Shown here: positions 44,001 through 54,011 of the stretch, piece after piece
Layout: every line of letters starts with the position of its first letter
Position numbering within the stretch: position 1 is the stretch's first letter
From: Paguma larvata
Lineage: Eukaryota; Chordata; Mammalia; Carnivora; Viverridae
Assembly (NCBI GenBank): GCA_030068075.1
Contig: CM057825.1
Span: 123,043,239-123,107,238, forward strand
Reading direction: 5' to 3'
DNA length: 64,000 nucleotides
Notes under the pieces: model-generated
What the model saw: the letters and a program-made list of their open reading frames with translations, nothing else
The model's database searches: none
Told to the model about the DNA's origin: nothing
Translations under genes and position numbers: made by a program

Positions 44001-45052
44001 CCTTACACCACTCACAAAAATAAACTCAAAATGGATGAAGGATCTGAATGTGAGACAGGAAACCATCAAAATCCTAGAGGCGAAAGCAGGAAAAAAACCT
44101 CTTTGACCTGAGCCGCAGTAATTTCCTACGCGACACATCTCCAAAGGCGAGGGAATTTAAAGCAAAAATGAACTATTGGGACCTCATCAAGATAAAAAGC
44201 TTCTGCACGGCAAAGGAAACAACCAACAAAACTAATAGACAACCGACGGAATGGGAAAGGATAATCGCAAATGACATATCAGATAAAGGACTAGTATCTA
44301 AAATCTATAAAGAACTCACCAAACTCCACACCCGAAAAACAAATAATCCAGTGAAAAAGTGGGCGGAAGATATGAATAGACACTTCTCCAAAGAGAACAT
44401 TCAGATGGCCAACAGACACATGAAACGATGCTCAAAGTCACTCATCATCAGGGAAACACAAATCAAAACCACACTGAGATACCACCTTACACCGGTTCGA
44501 GTGGCTAAAATGAATAAATCAGGAAACTATAGATGCTGGCGGGGATGTGGAGAAGCAGGCACCCTCCTACACTGTTGGTGGGAATGCAAACTGGTACAGC
44601 CGCTCTGGAAAACGGTGTGGAGGTTCCTCAAAAAAATGAAAATAGAGCTACCGTATGACCCAGCAATAGCACTGCTAGGAATCTACCCAAGTGACACAGG
44701 AATGCTGATGCATAGGGGTACGTGTACCCCAATGTTCATAGCAGCACTTTCGACAATAGCCAAATCGTGGAAGCAAACCAAGTGCCCATCAACTGACGAA
44801 TGGATAAAGAAGTTGTGGCACATATATACAATGGACTACTACATGGCAATGAGAAAAAATGAAATCTGGCCATGTGTAGCAACATGGATGGAACTGGAGG
44901 GTATTATGTTAAGTGAAATAAGTCAGTCAGAAAAAGACAGATACCATATGTTTCCACGAATAGGTGGACTTTGTGAGACTAAGCAAAAACCAGGGGAAGG
45001 GGAAGAGGGGAAAGGAAAAAAAGACACAGAGAGGGAGGGAGATAAAACATAA
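41080..45052 (+). pseudogene. L1 ORF2p (endonuclease-reverse transcriptase), broken
   Basis: Domains remain in order. (1) The APE-like endonuclease in the open segment 41080-41808 (242 residues) keeps the expected catalytic set: N37, E66 (LQETH), Y138, D168 and N170 (AGDLN), D228-H229 (SKIDHILGH). (2) The fingers/palm start at 42385-42852 ([29 protein letters not shown]). (3) The palm with catalytic FADD (residues 53-56 of the open segment 43089-43577). (4) The C-terminus, 44168-45052, with a CX3CX7HX4C motif (C123, C127, H135, C140). Breaks include a frameshift near 41800, stop 41957-41959 plus shifts to about 41995, stop 42850-42852 (TAG where the copy at 59.8 kb has CAG), an 8-bp duplication of GCATTTGA at 42949-42964, a shift near 43530, a TAG in 'cccgaatagcca' at about 43712 and stop 44104-44106. 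It cannot make a full protein. Confidence 0.96.
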
Positions 45053-45221
45053 GAGACTCTCAAGGACTAAGAACAATCTGAGGGTGAGGGAGGTGAGGGA
45101 GGTGAGGGAGGGGGGAGAGGGGGTGACGGATATTAAAGAGGGCATGTGTTGGGATGAACACTGGGTATTATATGTAAACCAATTTGAAAATAAACTATTA
45201 TAATGAAAAAAAAAAAAAAAA
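45053..45221 (+). mobile_element. L1 3' UTR and first poly(A)
   Basis: It includes a G-rich block (45078-45125) of runs of three or more G with short spacers, then 'gggtattatatgtaaaccaatttgaaaataaactattat' with AATAAA, then a pure A-run (about 45205-45221). The feline form of this 3' UTR is the strongest species hint in the window. Confidence 0.95.
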
Positions 45222-45623
45222 AGAAGATGTGGTATACATATACAATGGACTACTACGTGGCAATGAGAAAAAATGAAATCTGGCCATGTGTAGCAACATG
45301 GATGGAACTGGAGGGTATTATGTTAAGTGAAATAAGTCCATCAGAAAAAGACAGATACCATATGTTTCCACGCATAGGTGGACTTTGTGAGACTAAGCAA
45401 AAACCAGGGGGAGGGGAAGAGGGGAAAGGAAAAAAAGACACAGAGAGGGAGGGAGATAAAACATGAGACTCTCAAAGACTAAGAACAAACTGAGGGTGAG
45501 GGGGGTGAGGGGGGTGAGGGAGGGGGGAGAGGGGAGACAGGCATTAAAGAGGGCACGTGTTGGGATGAAAACTGGGTGTTATATGTAAACCAATTTGAAA
45601 ATAAACTATTATATATTTAAAAA
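45222..45623 (+). mobile_element. Second feline L1 tail, 5'-truncated
   Basis: Directly after the poly(A), L1 sequence restarts at 'gaagatgtggtatacatatacaatggactactacgtggcaatgag', re-running the ORF2 C-terminus (87-residue frame 45203-45466, nearly the same residues as in the first copy) and 3' UTR, ending at AATAAACTATTATATATTTAAAAA. No separate target duplication is visible at its left edge; the only flanking duplication encloses both L1 parts. Confidence 0.95.
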
Positions 45624-45641
45624 AGAACACCTGAAGAAGCA
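45624..45641 (+). repeat. 3' target-site duplication of the composite L1
   Basis: AGAACACCTGAAGAAGCA, one mismatch to 38483-38500. Confidence 0.85.
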
Positions 45642-45856
45642 AAAACTTTCAGTGGGCTTGCAAGAGAAGCCTGAGCATAATTCTAATTACCGCAGGAGTC
45701 TCCATTTAGAAGCACATAGCACAGGTTGTGTCTTTAAACCAAGCACATTGGGAACACGGTTAATCGTTCAGTCCATCAACACTGCATGGTTCCTTTCAGG
45801 CTCCATTCCCATTCTTGCATCCTATGCAGGCAATGGGGACACTGGAGAGCAGGTGC

Positions 45857-45906
<50 letters not shown>

Positions 45907-46108
45907 GCTCAATGATGAATGCCTAGTTCTCATCCATTCTTTCTAGTGAGCTCCACCCCTATTCAGCCGTCCCGGTTTTTGACCTCCAAGCTAGTTCTCC
46001 TGTTTTCCTGCTCACCTGACCTTCCACACTCAGCACCACCTCAGCCTTGACCACCCTCAACCATAATCTGAATTTTCCTTTCAACTGGGCTGCCTCAAAA
46101 GATGTTTT
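45642..46108. other. Unique sequence with a (CA)n microsatellite
   Basis: (AC)n of about 22 units lies at 45861-45904. The rest shows no recognised repeat or gene; it is the continuation of the pre-insertion locus. Confidence 0.6.
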
Positions 46109-46109
46109 G

Positions 46110-46225
46110 GTAACTAATACTTATCTTGATAAGCACTGAGAAATGGTCAGAACTATTGAATCATTGTACTGTATACCTGAAACTAATATAACACTGTAAG
46201 GTAGTTATATTTGAATTAAAAAAAT
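46110..46225 (+). mobile_element. Old L1 3' terminus
   Basis: 'atcttgataagcactgagaaatggtcagaactattgaatcattgtactgtatacctgaaactaatataacactgtaagg...ttgaattaaaaaaatag' matches the end of the L1 at 6390-6480. Confidence 0.85.
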
Positions 46226-46284
46226 AGCTGCTTTGATAGACACTCTCCTTGTTTTAACCTGGATAGTGTTTTGTGGTGAAAAGA

Positions 46285-46530
46285 TTATGAGTCTTGAAGC
46301 CTTGCTTTAAAGACCGGCTCTACCCCTCCCTAGCCCTTCTACCCCTTCCTAGCTTTATGACTCTGAGTAAGTGATAACTTTGAGTAAGTGAGTAAGTGAT
46401 ACAGCTGAAGTTTCCATATCTGCAAAATGGAAACAACAATATCTACCTCAGCCTTGTAGTGGAAATCAAATGAGAAATCCATGTAACACATTTACTACAC
46501 TATCCGGCATATAAAAATGCTGGAAAAGTA
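46285..46530 (+). repeat. MIR SINE with small internal duplications
   Basis: 'tagctttatgactctgagtaagtgataac...aagtttccatatctgcaaaatggaaacaacaatatctacctcagccttgtagtggaaatcaaatgagaaatccatgtaac'. The word 'gagtaagtga' is repeated three times at 46362-46400, a local slippage event in the MIR body. Confidence 0.85.
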
Positions 46531-46856
46531 AAATTTCCTTTTATTTTCTTTCCTCTCACCAAAAGGAGTAGTTTTATCATGGCTGTTGGTCTGATATTAA
46601 GTAATTATTATGATCATGTTTTCTTTTTTTGGTTTCCCAGATTATGTTGAGCAGAAACCAGACAAGTAGCACTTGTTTAGAATTTCTTGCATTTTTAGCA
46701 ATTCTAAGAATAACCATTGTGGCACTAATAATAATGCATATTTGATTTCTCCCACGCTTTGTCTCAGAGAGTATGATGTTTCTATACAGTCGATTGTTTT
46801 GTTGTTCCTTTGTTTTGCATACTTTCTTGCTGCTCCTATTAAGAATTTATCTTTGA

Positions 46857-47078
46857 GGGGTGCCTGGGTGGCTCAGTTGGTTGAGCAGCCGACTTCAGCT
46901 CAGGTCATGATCTCACGGTCTGTGAGTTCGAGCCCCGCGTCGGGCTCTGTTCTGACAGCTCAGAGTCTGGAGCCTGCTTCGGATTCTGGGTCTCCCTCTC
47001 TCTCTGTCCTTCCCCTGCTCACACTCTGTCTCTATGTCTCTCAGAAATAAATAAAAACGTTAAAAAAATTAAAAAAAA
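46857..47078 (+). mobile_element. SINEC (feline-type), forward, well preserved
   Basis: The copy is close to the feline consensus: 'gggtgcctgggtggctcagttggttgagcagccgacttcagctcaggtcatgatctcacggtctgtgagttcgagccccgcgtcgggctctg', 'gacagctcagagtctggagcctgcttcggattctgggtctccctctctctctg', 'cagaaataaataaaaacgtt'. Target duplication TTATCTTTGA (46847-46856 and 47079-47088), possibly extended upstream. It retains CpGs in the B-box region, so it is probably among the youngest SINEs here. Confidence 0.98.
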
Positions 47079-47214
47079 TTATCTTTGAATTATCACAATG
47101 GCAATGATGAATGAAACATAGCCTAGGGAGTTTAAATGAGTTGCTCACGTCCATCTCAGCAATGCCATAGATATATCCCATTATCCTAGTATTTTTCCAC
47201 CAGATGTGGTGCCT

Positions 47215-47372
47215 TCCTGCTAGGAGCCATTTGGAAATGTGGGCAGTACATGGGGTTGTCATAGTGTCAAGGGGGCACCACTGGCATCTGGAGGAACCAA
47301 CTACACAAACTATCTGCAATGTTCACAGTTTTTCCAGGTCTAGATGCCTGTGGTGACCCATTGAGAAATACT
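47215..47372 (+). mobile_element. MER20, diverged fragment
   Basis: 'catttggaaatgtgggcagtacatggggttgtcatagtgtcaagggggcaccactggcatctgg...actatctgcaatgttcacag...gagaaatactg' follows the MER20 order with many changes. Confidence 0.65.
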
Positions 47373-47374
47373 GT

Positions 47375-49400
47375 ACAAAGCCCAATGAAGCCACTTAGAG
47401 AAATTCTGGGGGAACGGAGACTGGGCTCAAGGGTTATTTCCATCTAGAGCAGATTTTCAATTAAAAAAAAAAGTTATTTAACATCTGTAGCAGACAGGTA
47501 ACATATATGAATTGATTTTTTCTTCTATAAATTAAACAGATAAAAAACTGTCACAGTATTTTATTTTCTCTACATCAAATTTGAATCCCAACCTCATCTC
47601 ATTGGCCAACTAGGATATTCAATTCCAGTCATTATCAGAGCTTCCTCTCACTCTCCTATACTAGAAAAGGGACTCAAAGTTAGAAAGAACAGAATATTCT
47701 GGGAGCCATTTTGCTTTCTGAAATCAGGCAGCTCTACTGTGATGGGTCTTGCTTGGCCACGGGAGCCCAGTGTCTAAGAACACCTCCATGGGTTCACCTT
47801 GACCGTCCATCCTGAGATCTCGATATCCCAAAGTTTGTAAGGGATCCAGCCACACATTCCAACATCTCATAGAACCTATCCACCTTCCTAGAATTGGGGT
47901 TCACTTTTCTCTCTGGCCTTCTCACTTCTCCAACTCCCAATAAGAACTTGACCCCCTCCATCCTCACTTTTCTTTTAGGACTCATCTAGTATTATCTCTC
48001 CAATAAAATCCCAAAAAAGTCCAGGAATAGGGCTCACCTCTCAGGCAAAGACATACAATGAACTGGTTCCCTTCTTGGGAAACCCCTTGTTTCATCTATC
48101 CTAAGATATACATCTTTTCCAGCTTTATAACATGTCTGATATCATGAGGCATCTAATTATTGATGGCATCTCATCATAGCTTTTGGTAAATGGCACTCAA
48201 GACATAGGCTTAATTTCCTGTGCATGTTCAAATTTGGTTACTCAAGGTGGCATGACTGGACACCTACAACGCTTTGACCTTTCAGTCAACAAACCACTGA
48301 AGATCACTTAAGGAAGGGATATGAGTCTTGGCTTTTGCCTGAAAACCTTTCACTGTAACATCCTGATAAGATCAAGAAAATGTCAACAACCAAATTTATA
48401 GAATTTTCTTGAAAGAAAATCCCAGAGACAATGATGGGAGTACTCTTCTAGGAAATACCAAATCACCAACAATGAATAGCACAGAGGATGTGAGGAAAAA
48501 AAAAGACACCAGTGACCACAGACGACTCTGAGCTGAAAAGTGATTCATAGGCATTACACATGGAATGTGAAGAGGTTTTAGCACTATTCTAAACAATTTT
48601 TTGCTTTAATTTTCTTTTTCATATGTCTGTAAGAGTGATACATGTTGAAATCTATGTCTCAAAGGGGCTAGCAAGCTCTTTTCCTGAGTATAAAATTAAA
48701 ATTCTAAATGATAAGCACATCTCATGGCTTAATTATTATTATGTTTTGTTTTTTCTAGTGAAATATAAAAGAGCAGTGCATCTTACAATCAGTACCATCT
48801 TAAATTCCAGGAGATAAGGTACAAGAAGAATAAAACACAAATGAAGACTTCAACAGATGATCCAGCCACACTGCCCCGGCAGGACCCTTGCCAGCTGAGA
48901 GAGAACAGCTAAAGCCTGGAAAAATGAGATTTTCAGAGAAGGAGGAATTCGAACCTTTCCGCATGGTCTGCAATTTCTAGATCTGGGCCCTGAACCCCTG
49001 ACTACACTTCCCAAGTATTGCCAAATGAAGAATGAAACGACAGAGCCTTGAACTCTAGCTTGGGAGGTCTTTGCCAAGGAGTGCAGTGGAGGAAGGACCT
49101 GTCTACCAAGTGGTCTCAGAGATTCTGGCTGGACGTGAAATGGGTTAGCTCTGAACACCAATTAAAGGCTCGTGCCTTCTCTGATCACTTATCCATCTGA
49201 AACATAATGCTGCTGTTAGAAACCCGGGGGATCGTCTCTGTCCGATGTCCTGAAACACATCTGCCATCTCTGCTTTTCTCCTAGGTCTGGTTCAGCAGAA
49301 GGGGCACTGGCTTCAGAGCAAACCCAGACAGACCTGCTTATACATCCCAACTTCCACATGTATTAGTTTTGTGTTGTAAACAACTTGCATAATCTAATTA
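47375..49400. other. Unique sequence, about 2 kb
   Basis: No repeat or gene recognised. 48840-49260 is more GC-rich and holds a 103-residue minus-strand frame with no recognisable domain. Confidence 0.4.
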
Positions 49401-49407
49401 GGGGTAG

Positions 49408-49515
49408 GTTTCTTTCTCCCTCCCTCCCTACCTTTCTTCCTTCCCTCCTTCCCTTCCTTTTCTCCTCCCTCCTTTTTCTCTCTCATTTTCTCCCTCCCTC
49501 TTTTCCTGCTTTCAT
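49408..49515 (-). repeat. (CCTT/CCCT)n pyrimidine tract
   Basis: 'tctttctccctccctccctacctttcttccttccctccttcccttcc' and its continuation form a polypyrimidine low-complexity stretch. Confidence 0.93.
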
Positions 49516-49524
49516 TCTTTCCCA

Positions 49525-49765
49525 AAGACTTACCATACATCAAATGCTGTCGTAAGCACTTCACGAAATTATCTTATTTAATCCCCAGAACAATCAATGA
49601 GGCAGATCTATTTTCATCATCTTCGTTTACAAACTGGAAAACTGAGGCACAGGAATTAAGCAACTCACCAGTTCACATAGACAGTTAGAGGCTAAGTGAG
49701 GATTCAGACTCAGGCAGCCTGCCCCCAGAGTCTGTATACTTCCCTACCATGCTCTGCTATACTGG
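49525..49765 (-). repeat. MIR SINE, nearly complete (reverse)
   Basis: 'atttaatccccagaacaatcaatgaggcagatctattttcatcatcttcgtttacaaactggaaaactgaggcacaggaattaagcaactcaccagttcacatagacagttagaggctaagtgaggattcagactcaggcagcctg'. Confidence 0.94.
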
Positions 49766-49769
49766 TCAC

Positions 49770-50010
49770 TATTGTCAGTCCAAAATAATAACCATCTCTG
49801 GGTCTTGTGATGCTTAAGTAATGTAAGTAAGGTCCCTGGCAAATAGTAAGGCTTTATTTAATAGATGACAGTCACCAACTTCATTCTGCAGGTTGCCAGG
49901 CTTTTAATTCACGTAGAGAATTATAATAAATTCTACTTACTGTTTTACGAGTTTGGAAAATGGCTTCACATCTAAATTACTTTCATTCGTTCTTATAACA
50001 GTCCTATGAT
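49770..50010. other. No gene; possible MIR trace
   Basis: 'gcttaagtaatgtaagtaaggtccctggcaaatagtaaggctttatttaatag' (49812-49865) resembles a MIR 3' end. The rest is unique. Confidence 0.4.
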
Positions 50011-50028
50011 CCACTGTTTTTCTCTTTT

Positions 50029-50228
50029 TTAAGTTTATTTATTTATTTTGAAAAAGAGAGAGAAAGCACATGAGTTGGGGAGGGCAAGAGAGGAAGAAAG
50101 AGTCCCAAACAGACTATGTGCTGTCAGTGCAGAGCCCAACACAGGGCTCAAACCCGTGAACCATGAAATCATGACCTGAGTCTAAACCAAGGGTCAGACA
50201 CTTAACCGACTGAGCCACTCAGGCATCT
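50029..50228 (-). mobile_element. SINEC, reverse
   Basis: T-rich tail 'aagtttatttatttattttgaaaaagagagag', 'gtgctgtcagtgcagagcccaacacagggctcaaac', 'gaaatcatgacctgagtc', 'cacttaaccgactgagccactcaggcatc'. Target duplication 'ccactgtttttct' (50011-50023) against 'ccattgtttttct' (50229-50241). Confidence 0.96.
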
Positions 50229-50249
50229 CCATTGTTTTTCTTTTAATAA

Positions 50250-50475
50250 TGTAAGCATACGGTATTTTATGTCTCAGGCATTATTCTCTGTGCCTTATGC
50301 ATTTAATCCTAAATTCACTCAGTCCTAAAGCTCTGTGAGGTACTATTATTATCTCCTTATTACTAGCCCAGAGAGGTTAAGTAATGTGCCCAAGGTCACA
50401 CAGCTAGTAAATAGTGGTGCTGGAATGAAACTCAAAGTCTGGTTTCAGACTCTGAGCTATGAACCTCTCTATTCT
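50250..50475 (-). repeat. MIR SINE (reverse)
   Basis: 'tgtgaggtactattattatctccttattactagcccagagaggttaagtaatgtgcccaaggtcacacagctagtaaatagtggtgctggaatgaaactcaaagtctgg'. Confidence 0.95.
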
Positions 50476-50524
50476 GGAGGATCCATGTATGATACAATTC
50501 CGGCTCACAAACTCTCTGAAGAGT

Positions 50525-50590
50525 AAGAGTCAGTGACAGAGCCAGAACTCAAACCCAGATCTGTCTGCCACCAGTGTCCCTGGTAGGTGA
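50525..50590 (-). repeat. MIR SINE fragment (reverse)
   Basis: 'agtgacagagccagaactcaaacccagatctgtctgcc' repeats the 5' part of a reversed MIR already present to the left, so it is a second fragment. Confidence 0.7.
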
Positions 50591-50619
50591 TTTTCTTAAC
50601 TCTGCTGTCTTGTATATCC

Positions 50620-50800
50620 AGGTGGTCTAATGGAAATAGCCTTGAGTTGGTGGTTATAAGATGCAAGCTCTAATCCTGCCAATAACATAATCAGTCAACA
50701 GCTGGGTGACCTTGAACAAGTCACTTTGCCTCCATGCTTCATCAGAAAAATTAGGGAGCCATACTCACTTGATCTTTAATATCCTCTATTCTAAGCTACT
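50620..50800 (+). repeat. MIR SINE
   Basis: 'gtctaatggaaatagccttgagttggtggttataagatgcaagctctaatcctgcc...cagctgggtgaccttgaacaagtcactttgcctccatgcttcatcagaaaaattaggg'. Confidence 0.88.
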
Positions 50801-51125
50801 ATTTTCTAGGACTCAACAGTAATTCTGTTTGAAGAAAAGAAACATAGCATGTTTATTATGGCTCAATGTCAACCCCACCCCCACACCAGAGGAAAACCCC
50901 ACACCTGAGGAAACGTCTGGAAAATGGTTCATTTTACTTGATAAAATCCTAAATATCCTATGAAGTTCAAATGCACAGTAGCTAGAAACCCAGCTCCTTC
51001 TCTGGAGGCCTCTCCAGCTTCCCACCTCTTTCCCTCACTTCTACCAGTAAGAATTGCTCATACACTACTCTGTGCTTCTGCAATACTTGGCTGGTGCCTG
51101 TAAAACAGCAATTACTATATTCATT
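50801..51125. other. No gene or repeat recognised
   Basis: Unique sequence with a short pyrimidine patch. Confidence 0.4.
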
Positions 51126-51129
51126 GACA

Positions 51130-51365
51130 TTAGGTGAGCACGTGTGTGTATCCCTGTAGATTCTTGTATATTCATCTCCTGTCTCTGCCACCTTGCTGAA
51201 CTCATTTATTCATTCTAATAGTTTTTTAGAGGATTTTCTATATACAAGGAAGATTTTTTAGTGGTTTCTTTACTGAATTTCTTATATGCAAGATGTTAGG
51301 ATCATGTCATCTGCAAATAGACATAATATTACTTCTTCTTTTCCAATGTTAATCCTGCCTAGCCT
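51130..51365 (-). mobile_element. L1 ORF2 reverse-transcriptase fragment (reverse)
   Basis: The reverse complement reads 'ggaaaagaagaagtaatattatgtctatttgcagatgacatgatcc...aaatcctctaaaaaactattagaatgaataaatgagttcagcaagg', i.e. the L1 palm around the FADD/SADD codons. It shares unusual insertions with the forward copy at 52715-52910 (see findings). Confidence 0.88.
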
Positions 51366-51549
51366 GTACTCCATTAATTTGCACGTGTCTGGAAATTTAT
51401 GTCTCATTGGCCATATGTAAGTACCAATATTTGACCATTTTTGACCTACACAAATACCAATTTCATATGGTGCAACCTAGCAGATGCTCATTAAATATAA
51501 ACATATTTGCTGTTGTGCAATGGATGTGTTCCTGAAAAGCCTCCTGTTC

Positions 51550-51725
51550 TACAGGAGGAGTAAGCTTTTTGTGTAGAGGGCCACATAGTAGATACACAGA
51601 TTTTGTGTGCTAGACAGTCTCTGTCCCAAGTATTCAACGTTGCCATTGTTGTATCAAAGCAGCCATAGCAACCTGTCAGTGAATGAGTATGCTCGTGTCT
51701 CAATAAAACTGCATTTATAAAACCA
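51550..51725 (+). mobile_element. hAT-like DNA transposon fragment
   Basis: 'gtaagctttttgtgtagagggccacatagtagata', 'ctagacagtctctgtcccaagtattcaacgttgccattgttgtatcaaagcagccatagcaa', 'tctcaataaaactgcatttataaaa' is the same family as 18410-18613. Terminal repeats are eroded. Confidence 0.72.
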
Positions 51726-51734
51726 GTCTGGACT

Positions 51735-53152
51735 CTTGAAGAAACAGAATATTTTCATAGCCTTATGACAAGTAAAGAATTGAATTAGTAATAAAAAAAT
51801 GTTTTTAAAAAACTTTCCACAAAGAAAAGCTCAGGACCAGATGGTTACACTTGTGAATTCTACCTAACATTTAAAGAAGAATTAATACCATTACCTCACA
51901 AACACTTCCAGAAAATAAAGGAGAAATGAACACGTCCCAGCTCCTTTGTAGCATCCAATATTATTCTGATATAAAAACCAAAAACTTTTTTTTCCACAAG
52001 AAAAAGAAAGTCTACAGACCAATATCTCTTAAGAACACAGATGCAGGGGTGCCTGGGTGGCTTAGTTGGTTAAGCGCCTGACTTTGGCTCAGGTTGTGAT
52101 CTCACAGTCCATGAGTTTGAGCCCTGCATCAGGCTCTGTGCTGACAGCTCCAAGCCTGGAGCCTGCTTCAGATTCTGTGTCGCCCTCTCTCTCTGCCCCT
52201 CCCCAACTTGCGCACGTGCTTGCTCACCCTCTCTCTCAAAAACAGACATTTAAAAATAACTTTATAAAAAAAGAATACAGATGCAAAAAATCCTCAAAAA
52301 TTACTAGCAAATTGAATCCAGCAATTTATTAAAAGGATTATACATCATATGCAAGTAGGCTATATCCCAGGAATGCAAGGTTGGTTTAGTATCTGTAAAT
52401 CAAGTATTACACCACACAAATAGAATAATGCACAAAAACACATGATCAACTGAATAGACAGAAAATCATCTGACAGAATTCGACACCCCTTTCTGATAAA
52501 AACACTTTTAAAAAATAGGAATGAAAGGAAACTTCTTCAAGCTGATAAAGGGCATCTAAAAAAAATCACCACTAAGGTCATAATTAAAAGTGAAAAACTG
52601 AATCTTTTCCCCTTAAGATCAAGAACAAGCCAAGGATAGCCATTCTCACCTCTTCTATGCAACATTGTACTTGAGGCTCCAGCCAAGGAAATTAGGCAGG
52701 ATGTAAAATAAAAGGCATCAACATTGGAAAAGAAGAAGTAAAATTATATTTATCTGCAGATGACATGATCTTGCATATAGAAAATATTTCATATAAGAAA
52801 TTCAGTAAAGGACCATTAGAAAATCTTTCTTGTCTATAGGAAATCCTCTAAAAAACTATTACAATTAATAAATGAGTTCAGCAAGGTGACAGAGACAGGA
52901 GATCAATAAACAAAATTCTACTGTATTTCAATATACTAGCAACAAACAATCCAAAAGCGAAATTCAGAAATCCATTCCATTTACAATAACTTCTATAAAG
53001 TACTTAGGAATAAATTTAACGAAAGACGTGTGAAACTATAAAACATGGCTGAAAGAAATTGAAAAACTAAATAAACAGAAAGATATCCCATGTTCCTGGA
53101 TCAGAAGACCTAAAATTGTTAAACTGATCTACATAAGTGCAATCCTTATCAG
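51735..53152 (+). mobile_element. Old L1 ORF2 fragment, split by a SINE
   Basis: It starts near 'acaagtaaagaattgaattagtaat', runs through 'gctcaggaccagatggttacac' and 'agtctacagaccaatatctctt', is interrupted by SINEC 52046-52270 and continues from 'atgcaaaaaatcctcaaaaattactagcaaattg' through the palm ('tctgcagatgacatgatcttgc') to 'gtacttaggaataaatttaac' and 'gttcctggatcagaagacc'. It ends abruptly at about 53152 without a C-terminus, 3' UTR or poly(A). Many frame breaks. Confidence 0.92.
52046..52270 (+). mobile_element. SINEC (feline-type), forward, inserted in L1
   Basis: 'ggggtgcctgggtggcttagttggttaagcgcctgactttggctcaggttgtgatctcacag', 'gctctgtgctgacagctccaagcctggagcctgcttcagattctgtgtcgccctctctctctgcccctcccc', A-rich end. 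Target duplication 'aagaacacagatgca' (52031-52045) and 'aagaatacagatgca' (52271-52285), one mismatch. The two L1 halves join cleanly when the SINE and one repeat are ignored. Confidence 0.98.
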
Positions 53153-53272
53153 ACAGTGTGGAATGCCAAAAGGTAGATAAGCAGAGGTGAAGGAAAGAGA
53201 AGGAAAGTCTTGGCTAGACTGAAAAGGAAGCTACTTTCTTATCACACATAGCAAAAGATAATAAGAACTGGA

Positions 53273-53471
53273 GGGCTCCTGGGTGGCTAAGTCAGTAGCA
53301 TATGACTTCAGCTCAGGTCATGAAGTTCGAGCCCTACATTGGCTCACTGCTGTCAGTTCAAGGCCTATTTCAGATCCTTTGTCTTCTCCCCTCCTCCTTT
53401 CCCCCACCCCCCGGCACCGTTCCTCCCCTGCTTGTGCTTTCTCTCAAAAATAAAAAAAAATCATTTTTTAA
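53273..53471 (+). mobile_element. SINEC, forward, internally shortened
   Basis: 'gggctcctgggtggctaagtcagtagcatatgacttcagctcaggtcatgaagttcgagccc' lacks the 'tctcacggttcatg' part between A and B boxes; CT-rich region and 'ctcaaaaataaaaaaaaatc' follow. A 10-bp target duplication AAGAACTGGA is at 53263-53272 and 53472-53481. Confidence 0.95.
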
Positions 53472-53484
53472 AAGAACTGGAAAT

Positions 53485-54005
53485 CAATATTCATGATCAT
53501 TATATATACTCTGTTGCTTCCTAAACAATAAACTGTATATAATTCTTATTCCAAAATTTGGACTCACTCTTCTCAACTAAACTTTTCACCATATTCATAA
53601 AATTCAGAGTTAACTTTTTGGGGATATGATCTGAGATAGCTATCAGAATTGAATGGACCCTTCTTGATAATGACAGTCACTATGTTATAGTCAAAGTGGG
53701 CAGACAGACTTATTTTTTAATAAGTGGGCTCTATTTTTAGCTCATTTATATCCAGGAATGTTAAACAGTACCCAAATAGGGGCAGCCACATGGGTCATGA
53801 GTATCATCACCATCTATGTGATTCTCTTGGTGCCAAGGAAGTTATCCAATTGGAAGGAACTGTGTATTTCTTCTTACTGATTCAGCTTGTACTGAATGCT
53901 TGCTATGATGGCACTCGTAGGTCTAAGTGCCTGGATACGATGGAGGACAAGCCTCAACTCCTGTTCCGTCCCTGGAACTTGTAATCTGTTTATCACTTAA
54001 TACCA
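53485..54005. other. No gene or repeat recognised
   Basis: Unique sequence; an 86-residue frame at 53724-53984 has no recognisable domain. Confidence 0.4.
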
Positions 54006-54011
54006 TCTAAT

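Noticed and set aside
45861..45904. (CA)n run considered as a regulatory element
   Set aside because: Ordinary dinucleotide microsatellite; nothing nearby suggests function.
46857..46945. tRNA-like sequence with A and B boxes, considered as a tRNA gene
   Set aside because: It is the tRNA-Lys-derived head of a SINEC, followed by the CT-rich SINE body, A-rich tail and target duplication.
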